Assembly: GCA_026119935.1 (NCBI GenBank)
Contig: JALRMH010000005.1
Coordinates: 62,001 to 126,000, forward strand
DNA length: 64,000 nucleotides
Direction: 5' to 3'
Source: Endothia cerciana
Lineage: Eukaryota > Ascomycota > Sordariomycetes > Diaporthales > Cryphonectriaceae
Part shown: positions 45,201 through 57,900 of the stretch, one piece after another
Numbering within the stretch: position 1 is the stretch's first letter
Layout: every line of letters begins with the position of its first letter
The notes under the pieces: model-generated
The model's database searches: none
Seen by the model: the letters and a program-made list of their open reading frames with translations, nothing else
What the model was told of the DNA's origin: nothing
Made by a program: the position numbers and the translations under genes

Positions 45201-46414
45201 GCTCCATCGTGCTGCTTGAAGCCTCATCCTTCCCCTTGTCCCACTTTGGGTTGTGAATTTCGGGACCCTGGGTGGCCGTAGGGGATGAAGAAGGCGTCGT
45301 CTCAAAGGGCTCAGGGCTCTCGGTCCTCGGAAAGAAGTTCTTCTCGAAAACATTGTCGGCGGACAGGTTGGCTGGCCCGGTGAGTGGGCCGCCAGGATGT
45401 GACGGATCGTCGACGCCCACGAGCTGAGCTTTCGCCAAAAGGTCCAGCATGTGTTGTGTTTCGATATCTCCCGAGACCCTCGCCTGGACGCTCGCCAGGG
45501 CCGGGTTGGAGCTGGCTGCCCTGCCTATCCTATCCTGCATGTATTGTATTGAACGTTTCAACACATTGGTACGGTTGGCTATGAACTCCTCCGACTGGTG
45601 GGCAAAGGAGAAAGAGTGCAGGGACTCGGAGGGGAATCGATTCAGGTCTTCAGACATGATGGCGGGCGAGGAAGGGCCTGAGGCCAAGGCCTGCAGCATG
45701 GTCATAGACGTCGAGCGGGAAAGGCTGAGTGATGGGCTGCGCGAGGCTGGGTTTGACGGTCCGACCGTACCGGCGTTGCCACTTCGAGGTTGCGACTGAC
45801 GGATTCTCCGGAGTCCCGAGAGCCCTAAGCCATGGTCATGGTCCGTCATGATGGGAGATCTGTTCGTGACATGACTGGTTAGTCCACTGGCAGGTGAGAG
45901 TAGTGGCGGCAGCAGCAGCAGAAAAGACAAATAGTGATGTCGAGGGCAGGAGGTCAGAGGGAGGCAGGCAGTCAGGCAGTCACGGCGAGGCATATGTCAG
46001 AAAGGATTGCTGAGTCGGGCTCTGGCCATGCACGGGGGACAACTTTAACATGACACGCCGGACAGGGCCGCGGCGACGTCTGGAGAAAGGAGGGTAGGGT
46101 TTGGAGCCGCCTTACCTTGCAAAGCTTCCATCAGTCGCTGCTGAGCCGACATCAAATGACATGCGCATCCGAGCCTTTTCTGAGTTATCTGGGGGGATGA
46201 CGGCCAGATTGCTGGTGCTCTTGTTCTTCGGTATCCCAAGAGGTAGAGGCAGGGCATCCGGCTCCCCACCGCGACCTTGGGATCCGGCTCCTGCAGCTGG
46301 ACCATCAGCAATCATATCCAACAGCAGTTGCCTGCGTCCCAGGCCATGCCCCCACAAGGCGTTCCGGGGCCAGAACATACCATGGTCGCGACGATCCTCC
46401 TTCATCCTGAGCAT
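42239..46414 (-). CDS. PSK1: PAS domain serine/threonine kinase (Psk1/PASK)
   Basis: Four exons (46116-46414, 43715-45859, 42579-43597, 42239-42510) encode 1244 residues. Joins read GSFA-R-SPIMTDHDHG, LLARH-R-DGTELKIDVQM and FVGTI-D-YAAPEVLAG; the first intron (256 nt) has an ACTAAC branch. A PAS domain lies near 430-500 (IFTTEAKPPWTILAANDLAC), with further PAS-like segments near 615-660 and 715-760. The C-terminal kinase (about 979-1238) has the Gly loop GQGAYGQVKL, Lys in IVLKYVTKK, HRDIKDENVVLD, DFGSAAYI and GTIDYAAPEV, as in PASK. PAS kinases couple metabolite or redox state to sugar partitioning; yeast Psk1/2 act on Ugp1 and translation factors. The activation loop lacks the usual Thr-rich segment, which is normal for PASK. 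The start at 46414 is a choice: several ATGs follow in frame. Confidence 0.93.
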
Positions 46415-49400
46415 CTTGGACCCGGGGTGACCAGAGATGGTACTTCTATTGTATATCGAGGTCGATCCGCGGGGGAGAAGGAGTCAGAACGGCGGATCCG
46501 CGGTCCTGGAAAGCTAGCGCGAGCCGCGCCTCCGAGTCGTGACCGGCTGGTCAAGCACAGGCACAGGGCCTCGCGACGCACCCAGAACAGAACGGCGGAA
46601 GGGCTCGTCTCGCCCTCCCAGTCTTGCGGCCAGGCAGGGGCTCTCAAGTCGGCGGGCGGTCGTTCAACAGGTAGATCGAATGCATGGGCTCGCGCGTAGG
46701 TCAAGACAGGCTTCTCTGAGGGAAACTCGTGCGCGTCGTGTCGTCCTGTACCGGCTCGATTGTGGTCGTCGTGATCGCCTGTTACAGATCCGAGGCCACC
46801 CCAGCTGCGGTGGACGTACGGGTGCTCACTGCGAGACCTACAGAGGTAGGTGGTATAGGTAGAAGATGCGAAGGTCACTTGTCTCGCGTAACGCGGCGCA
46901 AAACCAAAAAAAACCCCCAAAAAAAAACCCCCCCCAAAAAAAACCACACAATTGCGGGAGGGCGAACCGAAAACAAGTCAATGCCAACCTAAACGGATGG
47001 GTATCTTGGGGGCAAGGACGGGACGCTGAAGTGAAGTGAAGTGAGATGGAGAGAAAGGAAGAAGCAATGACGCCGGTCTTGTTCCTGTCGTCGCTCAGCT
47101 GGGCCGTCTCCAACAAGGCCCCCGCCTTGTCGCTCCTGTCTATCTTCGGCCCTGGGCTGGGCTGGGCAGATAGATGCTCTCTCAGAAGCCGTGCTAGGCC
47201 AGCGATCCGTAGACGATCGAGTCAGGTCGTGAGGCTGATGTTATTTGTCGGCAGCTTGGGAGGGGAGTCGTCCTCGGTCGCGAGATTGTTGAACCCGGAA
47301 ATGAAGTATTCCTGGTGTGTAGAGATTGGAGATGGGACATGGAAAGTCGGCACTGCAGGTAGCAAGGGACCCGGAGCTCTCCCAAGTCCAATTCCAGACG
47401 GAGACCACAGTTTGTAATGCGACGGAAAATGCAGCCGGTCACGGTTGCAGTGGAGTGCTATGTATGTGTGTATGTATGTATGCACCTGGAAACCTAGCTG
47501 GAGGCTGGATGTTCGGAAGGACACGACAGAGAAGTGAGGTGACCTGGTCGCGCCGGAGGGAATACCAACGGACTGAACCCCGAGGATTCTTTTTTTTTTG
47601 AGGCTTCTCGAAGGCCTGCAGCATGAAAGGATGGGGACGCCTGCCCCACTGCAATTGCATGATACTACCTACTACCAGTACTAAGCACAGCACCACAGCA
47701 GCATGCTATGGCAGCAGCACGATGCCATCGTCACCATCTGCCCTCAACGTTTCCTCCCAGGCCCGGGAGAAGGCCGATAGGTTCTGTCTCAGACCTGGCC
47801 TGTATACAATTGGCCCTGCCGGCCAGACGAGGCTTGAGATTCTCTGTTCCTTGCCACAGGATTGAAGAGCAAGGGTTTGGTGTCCTACAACAGCTTCTCT
47901 CTCTCCTACGGACTGGCTGATCCGTCTCGCCCTGTGGAAAATCTGGGTTCTCCTATGTGGGCCCACGGATCTCTGGCCGTGGAGCCCTCTCGCCTTGGGT
48001 CTGTAGGAGCCTTAGGGCCATAGTAATAGTATGTACGTACAAAACTGGGCGCAGTGCGTCTCACCCGGCACATCATTACCGCAGCACAGTGCCTATTCCC
48101 AGGTCTAGCATGTGAGAAGGCCTCGTCCTGCCGTTGCGCGGACACGATTGCGTCAGGGAAGACCCCTCCAGACGGGGCCAAGCCCCAGAGCCCCTGGGCG
48201 ATCTTGGCCTACCGACGACCTGCGAACCCACCGAAGTCACTGTGGCACGGTGGGTATCGATGGGGTTCCCTTCCCTACACAGTAGACAGTAAATCCTGGT
48301 GGCCATGACGCCCTCCCTCAAAAGAGTTCGGTTGGCAACAGGAATGACATCGACCTGCTGCCTCCTGCCCGGTGAGCTCAGGCCGCCAAATCCGCCGTTG
48401 TGGTCGCCACGGCCTCTGCCCCGGCAGCCGGCCACTGGCCGCGATGCCCGCCCTTTGTGACACTGACAGACGGCTGGTCATCCCTCACCCGACTGGCAGG
48501 GGACAGCGACCTCTTGCGGGGCGAGGCGAAAGGCCCATACCATGGTTTGAGAGGCGGCAAATGCTCGGTTCCAGAGTCGGGAGACCAATAAGGCCCGCCT
48601 AGAAAAGGTCCATCGTTGAATAATGCCACCAGACGAACAAAGCTACAACGACAGGTGCTCGGAACGCTGGACGAGCGTCGTGCCGGGATCAGAAGAGCAT
48701 ACATCAGCAGCAAGCTGATAGGGAGCCGAGACATGGTGCCCGTTCCGTGCAACGGTACGAGACGTCACTCGACCTCACATACGACCCTCCGCAACGAACG
48801 GTTGTGGTGTCAGCAGGCCATGTGGTTACCCTCCCGCCATGTCATCAGCCATCCGCCGCCTGCAAGTGAGAGCGCAAAAAGAGGTTCCAAAAAGCTGACA
48901 GCTGATCGGGCCCTGGGATTGCGGCCACGCCTTCACCCAGTTTCACGACGAGGAGACACAAGATTAACTGGTCCAGAAAAAGAACCGCCTGGCCACCCGA
49001 GGTGGACTGACAGTTTCTGACTGCTTGTCCCTATGCTTTCTGATTTCGAGATCGGGGCGTCGAGAGCCGTGGACGTCGAGAGCCGTGGACGTCTCTTGTG
49101 ATAGCCCCGATTATTTGTTGGGCAGGACTAATCTTCCTACGGAGCGCAGGCAGCATCTGGCTGACAGGGGAGGACACTGGCAAAAGGTCAGGAACAGAGA
49201 CGAGGGGCGCAAGGGGAACCAGTGACAGCCTAGCGTGCCTAGGTACTATGGTATATTTTTGGGGCGGGGGGCCTAGAGGGATCATCCGGAGAGACTCTCG
49301 GTGCGCTTATCGATAGCGGGAAAGGCGGCCCTCTAATCAGTAGACCCCGCCGTGCCCGCCAAACCCCACCGCCTGCATGCCCCGCGCTGTCAGGTGTGGA

Positions 49401-51782
49401 TGGGCCGAAAGAAAAAAAAACCCCCCCCCCCAAAAAAAAAACCAGACCCTCACTTGCCAGAGACTGGACTGGTCTCACTAACGGCGATGAGTGCTCAGTT
49501 AGGACCTAGTGAGCAGCCAGGCCCTTGAAGCATGCTTTACGAGCCGTACTCAGGCATATCTCTCCTCCAAGAAACTGCGTGGGTTCCCCTGGTGAGGTCT
49601 CTGATGCGCTAGGTCCGGCGAACGAGGCGGAAGGCCGTGCCGCGCCAGAGGTTTAGCGTGGGCCTGGGCGGCGAAACTCCCTACCACTTACTACTATGGT
49701 ACTATGGCAGTAGCTAGAAGACCTCCAGCCCTCCCGCCTTACCTCCCTAGTGTCCCACACGTTCGCTCAGGGGGGGGGGGCCCAACAGGGACATCGACCC
49801 TACAGGGCGCCGTCCCATAGCACATGCCCGGTGACGGGTCGGGCACGCGACTCAGGACGAGCGATAAGCCCCCCAAGCCACCCTCAACACCCGGCCTCTC
49901 ACGAGGCTGGCCTTGCAGTCTCATGCCAGAAAATGATAAGGTGATGAGAGGGAGGACCCTGAATCGCCAACTTGCTGATCTATGCAGTTCCTGGCAGATC
50001 AGAAGTGACAGGGCGTGGTCACGAACAGCCTGTTGGGGAGCACACGGGCCTGATCATCTGGAAGCTTTGCTGGACGGCGGAACCAACCCTCCATCCGTAC
50101 CGCCAATGTCCTCCGATACCTCACAATAGGCCCGCGTGCCCATTCTAGCCCTTCGCCATCCCGTCGACAGAGCTACTGCACGAGATCCTCCTGATACGGG
50201 GCAGCCACACGATGCTAGTACATCCCCAAAAAACGTGCTGGTCCTCTGCGGGAGACCTAGACGGGTTACCAACGAGAACGCAGGGTCCAGATCACTGTGG
50301 GCCAGTTCGGGTAGGTGGGCTGCCCAGGCTGGTACTACTGCTGTATCTTACTAGCAGGTGGTTCTCTGTAGGGGGTGGGGGCCCTGGAGGAAGTACAGCT
50401 CAAGCGGCCAGGGGACAAGGGAACTTGGGGTGGATGGACGGAATACTATGGTATGCTTTGCCATGCGGCTTCTTCTTCAGCACCGCTGGACCCTTCTTTT
50501 TTTTGGGGGGGGGGAGGGGGGGAGCCTCGTTCTTATCTCCTTCTTTTCCTTCCTTACCCTCGAGAGGTTGTCGTTTGCTTTTCCTCTCCCCCTTCACGTC
50601 TCACTCCCGCTTAACGACCTATCGTTCATGCTCAGACCAGAGCCTCCATCTCGGGCGTTACACCCTCCACTCGATCGTCACCCGGTACTTGTAAAAGGGC
50701 GAGGGAAGACTGACCAACGAACGTAACACGGCAGAAGGAAACAAAGGTGAGGGACGCAATCTGGGAATTCAATGATGAATCCTCCGCTCTCAATGTAACC
50801 CAACTAGTCACCCGACAGAATGCCATACATTACCGGCCAGATTCCCATCTCTACAGATATAAATTGGACCCACGCCGGACCGGGCAACCATCACTGACTT
50901 TCCATCAGACTTTATTACGGCCTCACCCCCCTCGACGACACAGAACCTTCAGGCCACAACAGGCCAGGATTACCGCGGCAGACAATCACTCGGGTCCAGG
51001 ACCTAAGTCGACGGATCCGGCACGGCGCCGAGCATAGCAGCGAGCCTGGGAGCTTGTTCGGGCTTGCAGAGGACAGGGTCCAGGTCGGGCAAATCAAGGG
51101 TCCAGGTCCAGCCTTCTCCGCCTCCATCCCCCGTTTACCACCAACAAACACACCACCCCGCCTTCTGATCGACACCCGCCAAAAGCACTCACCTGGCCAG
51201 CGCCGGGGGGCTCTCGCCAACTCTTAAAATCCCACCTCCGCCTCTCCATCTCCAAAGTCTTCTGTTGTACGGCTCTCGCCACCCGAGCTCAGACCCCATT
51301 CTCGTCTTCGCCGAGTGTCACTTCAACAGCCTCCTCGCCGAGATCGTGCAAACTACGGACCACCGGATACTGCTGTGTATGGCTACGAATCAGCCGAGGG
51401 CGGAGTGAGGCGAGCTGAGATCTCGCATTGTCCTGGCCGGCTTATCTTCTCACCTCGCACGCCCACCATCTTTTGGCGGTCGACTGACTTTTGTCTTGGA
51501 TCCTGACAACGGAGGAGTCGGTGTGATCATCTTGTCTCTGCTCACGCGTCCGGTCCACGGTCCAGCACTTCCAGACGCTAGGATCTGTTCGACGTAGGAA
51601 ACGGTGCACCGAATCGCTACCGGCTGGAGACTTGGCCTGACAAACTATATTCGGAGATCTCTCGCGCACCCGATTGGTTGCCATCACGCGTTTCGCCTTC
51701 CTGGAGGGCTGACCTCCTCAGGTTGTCAGCAGCCTGTTGTCGAGATCCCTAGACCTCTTGGGCTCTGCAGTTCGACCACACC
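46415..51782. other. Gene-free stretch, 5.4 kb, divergent promoters
   Basis: This is the largest non-coding stretch, between the starts of PAS kinase (minus) and the F-box gene (plus). It contains A/C or T/G homopolymer blocks at 46900-46945, 49412-49441 and 50497-50522, a GTAT-rich tract at 47463-47482 and a 16-18 base direct repeat at 49058-49092. No ORF resembles a known family. The bases just before 51783 are pyrimidine-rich and probably form the leader of the F-box gene. Confidence 0.5.
50857..50864 (+). promoter_or_regulatory. Possible TATA box upstream of the F-box gene
   Basis: The sequence ATATAAAT lies about 920 bases upstream of the F-box start. If used, it would imply a leader of several hundred bases. 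This is a single weak motif. Confidence 0.2.
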
Positions 51783-53861
51783 ATGAGCAGCTCCGGAGCA
51801 GCGGCCACCATGGCCACCATGGACATCAGTGTTGAGGAGTTGGAGGCGTTCTCCAGCGACCCAGCCGTCCTGGACGCCCCCTCCGTGACCGAGCCGGACG
51901 TCCAACCGAAAAAGAAGAGTACACGCCGGCGACTGCTTCAGGGACTTCACAGCAATCTGTCGTCACCATCATTAGCCCGCGTCGGTCGCTCGAGGTCCTC
52001 GAGCAGTCCCTACCATGGCCCTGGCAGCTTTTCCTGCGTGAGCTTGGCCTCGAGTCCCTCGCCGTTCGGACAGCCAAGCCCTGGCTACTCCTCCGTCCAC
52101 TCACACGGGGGGCTATCGACTGCTCCAACATCAATTCTCGGGACTCCAGGCCATGATTACTTCGACGGCGTGGAGGGCGTCCTTGCATCTCGCAAGCTCA
52201 CCAACCTTGACATGGCTGCAATATCGATGCTCACCGTCCCACTGCCCGCCGAACTAAGACCAAGGAAGGCCGTCTTCAACGTATGGGAGCACCTGCCGCG
52301 GGAGATCAAGACCCAGGTTCTCGAATTCCTGCAGCCTCGGGAACTTGTTCTTGCCTCGGGAGTGAGCCATGAATTCCATGAGCTTTGCTACGACGGACAG
52401 CTGTGGCAATCATTTGACGCCTCCAAGTTCTATACGGATATCCCAGCAGAAGCATTGGCCAAGATCATCATAGCTGCTGGTCCGTTCATCAAAGACCTTA
52501 ATTTGAGAGGCTGTGTTCAGGTCGAGCATTACAAGAGGGCAGAGGTCATCGTGAGGGCATGCAAGAACCTCATCAACGCAACGCTGGAAGGCTGTCGGAA
52601 TCTGCAGCGGACGACTTTGCACAGCCTGGTCAGGAACAATGAGGGGCTGGCTCATCTCAACCTGAGCGGGCTCACCGCCGTGACGAACACGACTTGCAAA
52701 CTCATTGCGCAGTCGTGTCCGTCGCTGGAATTGCTCGTCGTTTCTTGGTGCAAGCACGTGGATGCGTCCGGTATCAAGGCAGTCATCGAGGGCTGTCCAA
52801 GGCTCAGGGATCTGCGCGCTGGCCAGATCAAAGGCTTTGAAAGTCAAGAGGTGGCGCAGGTTATCTTCAGGACAAACAACCTGGAGCGCTTAGTGCTAAG
52901 CGGCTGCGACGACCTGTCCGACAACACGCTCAGGACGATGGTTCATGGTGTCAACCCTCCAATCGACATCCTCACGGACCTGCCCATCGTCCCCCCGAGG
53001 AAGCTTCGCCATCTGGATCTCACCCGATGCAGCAGCCTGACGACCCAGGGCATCAAGGCGCTCGGCCACCTGGTTCCCAACCTCGAGGGTCTGTTGCTAA
53101 CCCGCTGCCACAACCTCACCGATGAAGCCCTGGAGCCAATCCTAGCCACGACTCCTCGGCTCACACACCTGGATCTGGAAGACTGCAGGGGCCTTACGAA
53201 CCACGTCCTCTCCGAGCACCTGGCCAAGGCGCCCTGCGCTCCCCACCTCGAAGAGCTCTGCATCAGCTCTTGCGAGAACCTGGGCGACACGGGCATGCTG
53301 CCCGTGATCCGCAACTGCAAGTCCCTGCGTTCCGTCTCGCTTGACAACACCCGCGTGTCCGACCTCGTCCTCGCCGAGGCCGCCGCCATGGTCCGGCGGC
53401 GCTCGTCACGCACCGATGACCGTTCGCAGAGGCCACAGATCAGCCTGCACATGGTCATCTACGACTGCCAGCATGTCACCTGGACCGGGGTGCGGGAGGT
53501 CCTGTCCCGCAACGCCGAGATCAAGAGCCCCCTCAACGGCCGCGGCGAGCGCCACCAGGCCTTCCCCACCGAGATCATCGCGCTGAAGTGCTTCTACGGG
53601 TGGAACATGACTGTGAACGAGCACACCAAACGCGTGCTGAAGGGCGACCTGGCCGCCGCCAACCGCCTGGAGCGGAAGTGGGCGGACTACATGCAGGCGA
53701 ACGAGGAGGCGGGGACGGCGGGCGCTGGGGGCCGGAGACGCCGCAGGAGGGCGAGGGAGGCGCAGATGGCGCACGCGGATGAGGAGGAGGGCGGCGCCGG
53801 CGCCGGCGGCATGGGCGGTGGGAGGAGGAGGGCGAGGACGGCGGCCTGCATCGTGATGTGA
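51783..53861 (+). CDS. F-box/LRR protein with C-terminal CaaX box (FBXL2/20-like)
   Basis: A single exon encodes 692 residues with the start in a CACCATGAG context. Residues 1-160 are Ser/Pro-rich with a basic KKKSTRRR segment. The F-box is about 167-212 (VWEHLPREIKTQVLEFLQPR, ELVLASGVSHEFHELC). Cys-containing leucine-rich repeats run from about 230 to 560 (LKDLNLRGCVQ-type, NLERLVLSGCDDLSDNTL, RLTHLDLEDCRGLTNHVL). A conserved block near 620 (EIIALKCFYGWNMTVNEHTK) comes before a Gly/Arg-rich tail. The protein ends CIVM, a full CaaX box, where a final Met favours farnesylation. F-box proteins bring substrates to SCF ubiquitin ligases. Mammalian FBXL2 also ends in a CaaX box and is prenylated and membrane-bound, so this protein probably acts at a membrane. 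The substrate is unknown. Fungal relatives are often called Pof2-like or FBXL20-like. Confidence 0.94.
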   Translation: MSSSGAAATMATMDISVEELEAFSSDPAVLDAPSVTEPDVQPKKKSTRRRLLQGLHSNLSSPSLARVGRSRSSSSPYHGPGSFSCVSLASSPSPFGQPSPGYSSVHSHGGLSTAPTSILGTPGHDYFDGVEGVLASRKLTNLDMAAISMLTVPLPAELRPRKAVFNVWEHLPREIKTQVLEFLQPRELVLASGVSHEFHELCYDGQLWQSFDASKFYTDIPAEALAKIIIAAGPFIKDLNLRGCVQVEHYKRAEVIVRACKNLINATLEGCRNLQRTTLHSLVRNNEGLAHLNLSGLTAVTNTTCKLIAQSCPSLELLVVSWCKHVDASGIKAVIEGCPRLRDLRAGQIKGFESQEVAQVIFRTNNLERLVLSGCDDLSDNTLRTMVHGVNPPIDILTDLPIVPPRKLRHLDLTRCSSLTTQGIKALGHLVPNLEGLLLTRCHNLTDEALEPILATTPRLTHLDLEDCRGLTNHVLSEHLAKAPCAPHLEELCISSCENLGDTGMLPVIRNCKSLRSVSLDNTRVSDLVLAEAAAMVRRRSSRTDDRSQRPQISLHMVIYDCQHVTWTGVREVLSRNAEIKSPLNGRGERHQAFPTEIIALKCFYGWNMTVNEHTKRVLKGDLAAANRLERKWADYMQANEEAGTAGAGGRRRRRRAREAQMAHADEEEGGAGAGGMGGGRRRARTAACIVM

Positions 53862-54917
53862 GCCTGCTACTCTTGGAGGACGACACATATGAGGAGGATA
53901 TAGTCGACTTCAAATATCGCAGATTGATCGGCCCCAGAGGATCGAAACGGCCCACGGACATCAGGAAACCACCACATGTTATTTTTCACACGACGCATTA
54001 CGGGACATGGCAAGGACGGTAGCCATTTGACATTTTCACTTCCCAGCCTCTTTCCCTTCCGCTGTACTCTCTTCAGCTAATCGTCCCGCTATTCATAAGG
54101 TCTTATATCACTACATGGTACGGGCTGTCTGGGTTTAGGTCGGCGGCCACTCTAGAAGATCAGCCTCTCAGTTTGCAAGCTGTAGCATCTCTTACAACAC
54201 GAACAGACACTCATGGGCATGGATCAGTGTTGCGGACGGTTTCGTCTGCAACACCTGGCGTACGTGATGAGACCGTCTATTAGGGCCGGAGTTCCACGTT
54301 CTGCGAATGAGAGCTTGTTTTCAGCTGCCCCATAGATCTTCCACCAGCACCTCAAAGCTCTGAGGACTCGTTTGGGCGACACATGATGCAAGAAACAAGA
54401 CTTTGGATGGCCCCTCACCGATCTTCTTTCCCCCTTCCCCCCCCCCCTTCGAGCTAGCCCCATGCCTCACCCGGGCCTGGAGGCGCTGTGCTGGGTTTGG
54501 CCACCCGGGGTTGGGGGGGGGGGGGGGCGGGCACAGGGTCTCGTGTCTCGTCAACCCGATAGCTCCTGGCAACGGGCTCTCAGTAGGGGCCAGCCTTTTC
54601 GCACGCCAGACTCTGGGGGCCTCGTCGACGCGGCTCGGGCTCCAGCCGATCCGCTCGACGGCGGATTGACCCTTGGAACGTAGCGTAACACAAACGACGG
54701 CCGCGCATTCTTCGGCCAAGGCAACTTTCGGGTCTTCCCCGCTGGGAATCATTGATGCTTTAAGATACCTTGGAGTTTTGCCAACGAAATCGGACATCGC
54801 CAAGAGTGCGTCACTCCAATCAGCACCTGAATGACCTGGCAGCGCTTCCAGTGTGGCGGAGGGTTTCCCGTGGGCCCAGTGCTTGGTTACAGCTCCTTTT
54901 TGTTTACACCGGGCATC
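53862..54917. other. Convergent intergenic region, 1.06 kb
   Basis: This lies between the ends of the F-box and Mio genes. It contains C- and G-runs at 54438-54448 and 54514-54530. No coding signal is seen. Confidence 0.5.
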
Positions 54918-57900
54918 TCAGTTGATCTCGGGGTTTGCCCTGAAATTACACCGGCAACGACACTCCGGTACAGGACACTCATTATGTCTTGCGAACCACT
55001 GCCTCGCGTGATCCAAGTGCAAGACATGCTCACACTTCAGACAGAAGGTAGGGAACCGCAGTGCCAATTTCGTAGCGTCCGGATCGGCGCCAGCGGCTGG
55101 CGTATCCGATCGTGGAATCCCTACGACCTCGAGACAAACCACGCAGCGTGGCAGGTGTCTGTTACACTTTGGACAAGTGATGCCCGGTGTCGCCATCCCC
55201 TCGCTGTACGAGGGGTTATGGTTGTGGCCCGGCCTGCCGTTTGCATGGAAGGGGCCTGGTATGCTGCCCGCTGACCCGTGACTCATGATGTTCGCTGACG
55301 ACGACGACGACGACGACGTCTGTAGCAATGACGTCTCGGCGTCGCAGTAGACGCACCTCAAGGCGATCTGCCGCGACGGCGGCTTGATGGTCGGCCTACC
55401 ATCACGCTTGCTACGCTTGGTGCTCTCGACCTCAAACTTGGTTCGCTGGTAGAAGGCCTTGTGGCGCTGGAGGTATGCGCGGTAGGCGTTGCGCCAGGCC
55501 GTGCAACGGTGGTCATCGATGTAGCGTGGGGCGCAGAAGGACATGATCAGCGTGGCGGTTTGTACGTCGTGGAATTTCGAGACGTAAGTGGCGAGGATGT
55601 CGACGGTCCTCTCAGTGATGCCTGTCAGGACTATGCCCTCGATGTCTCCTTCTTCGATGGCTTCTTGCACCTCGGCGGCCAGCCATTGGGTGAGCTGGTC
55701 GTCATCGAAATTACGCACCGCCACGAAGGTGCGGTCGCGAAGTGGTAGGGAGCGCTGTTTGGCTATGGTCGCCCAATCGCCATTCGCGATGAAGGACGAG
55801 ATGGCGCGGAGATATGGGTCCGTCTTCGCGGCAACCACCTCGTCGAAGTCCAGTTGCTCTGCAGCTTTGCTTCGCTCTGCCCTACTGACGAGCTGAAGAG
55901 CCAGGGAGACGAAAAGGAGCTTAGGATGTGCCTTGCTTCCCTCTTTGAGGACCCGGATGGCTCTCTGGGTGGCGCCCCGGAAAAGCGCGAGGGCCGTCAT
56001 TCTCGTGTACCAAAACGCCCCCCCCTCGGCGTTCTTGTAATCCACTTCACCATCAACCAGGGCATCCTCTATGGGACCATTTGCGCCCCATCCGCATATG
56101 TCAAGGAGTAGTTGTCGATGAAAAGGTTTCTTCGTATCAATGCCATCGAATCCGGGAAGATCGCGCCTCTTGCATATAGCACTAATGCACCGCGCCCAAG
56201 TTGCTCGGTCGGGAGGGCCCGATCCCTCCGCCAGCCTCAACGTCGGTCTTTCGCCTGCGCTTTGTCAATTGGTAGGTTCCGAAACGGCGATCGATCATTG
56301 CTTACCAAGATCCTCTGTCCAGATAGATTGGACGCCTAGATAGCCAAGATCAAGAGGATGGGCCAGCATCCCACCATCGAGGCAGGCTTCCTCGGCGTCT
56401 ACATTTAGTCAGCCTATGAAAAAGCTTCGGGAGGGAGGCTCAAGGACGCATACCTCCTATCCACCCCCACACGCCCTTCAACCAAGGATCGTCAGCAACG
56501 ATGGTGCGATTTATCCTGCAGTCAAACAGGTACTTCTCCTTGGCCCGGAAAAGCATGACATGGTCCAAGACAAGTTGCGCAGCTCCCGGGAAGCCAGCGG
56601 TCTCGATAGTTGATTTGAGCAGGCTTTCATGGAGAGACCGACTGGCTATATTCGACGACTCTTCTGGCAGGCCTTCTTGCAGCTTGATCAGGGTCCTTGG
56701 TCCGTACAGCGTGAGATCTTCTTTCTCAGCGAGGTCTGGATTGGTGATCCCCCACATGTACCCTCTGAGTACTTTGAGCTTCTCGCTGATCGTGCTAGCC
56801 TTGGTGAATGTCTCTGGTAGAGAAATTCTGCTCGCCATCTCATCTGCCAGCAGTCCATCGCTCGTCGCGAGATTGTCCCTGGCTCTGTCTGCCATGGCGG
56901 CAACATTGGCCCTGTCAGGCCCGAATATCGGGAGGTTTGACAAGGAATTCTCCAAGATGAAGGGACCCAGAGTCTCCTTAGCCTGGCTGCCTTCTAGACT
57001 CATTATGTTATGATAAGAATCTTCATCTGCATTGTAATCAGCTTTCGGATCCCGTGATGGTAGGGGCAATGGTATAGCGTACCTGCTAGATCTCGGTATG
57101 GAGCTTGCCACGGGGTCAATTTGTACGGATACATTCCTGTGACAGAAGGCACTTCTAGGATTTCAAATGCTCCGTTATTGCGAAGAATGAGCAGTCTTGG
57201 TCCTAGGGACGGGGAGGGCGAGGTGACCCAGTCAAACGAAACGATGCGTTCATTCTTCCGGTCCGAGTCGGAGTAGAGATTGTCCATCTCATAAGACCTT
57301 CGAACCTGCAGTAACTGTGGGCTTTCCAGCTCTGCGTTCACGGGCGAATGCCCAGCTTGCTGCGTTGAGAATACTTTGAGCTGGCCAGTCCGGGAGAGCA
57401 CAGCGAGCATGCCCCTCTGGTCGCGGCAGTAGCCCAGCTTGCGGATCAAAGCGCCTCTGGCACTCCTGGCCTGTGGGTCTCTCTCCATTTCCATGGCCCG
57501 ACCCAGCGAGAGCGCGCCACCCAGGGGCATACCGTCCACATCGACCGCCTCGAGGTAGGCTGGAGATGCCACGCTTCGGCTGAGCGCCCTGCGATCCCAC
57601 ACCATCACACCCGGCGAGTCGAGCGCAGAGGAGGCAAAGTAATTCTGGTCAGCGTAGTCAATGGCGAGGTTGTTGTTGCACTTTGTCTGGAAGTTAATGA
57701 CGGACTCGTAGCCTTCTCGGAGGTCGTGTATTCGTAGCCCAGAACCTTTCATCCCAACAACCAACATGTGAGGATTGTCCTCGAAGAATTTGATGCTCGA
57801 AATGGAAGCATTATGTTCAAGACGCTTCCACGGATCTTTGCCCAGCTGGATGGCCGAGGGAAAGCCAGGGCCAGTGTCATGGATGGTTGAGAGGCGGTTC

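Noticed and set aside
48776..48795. ACATACGACC, the usual start of fungal 5S rRNA
   Set aside because: The match stops after ten bases, and the rest of the 5S sequence is absent.
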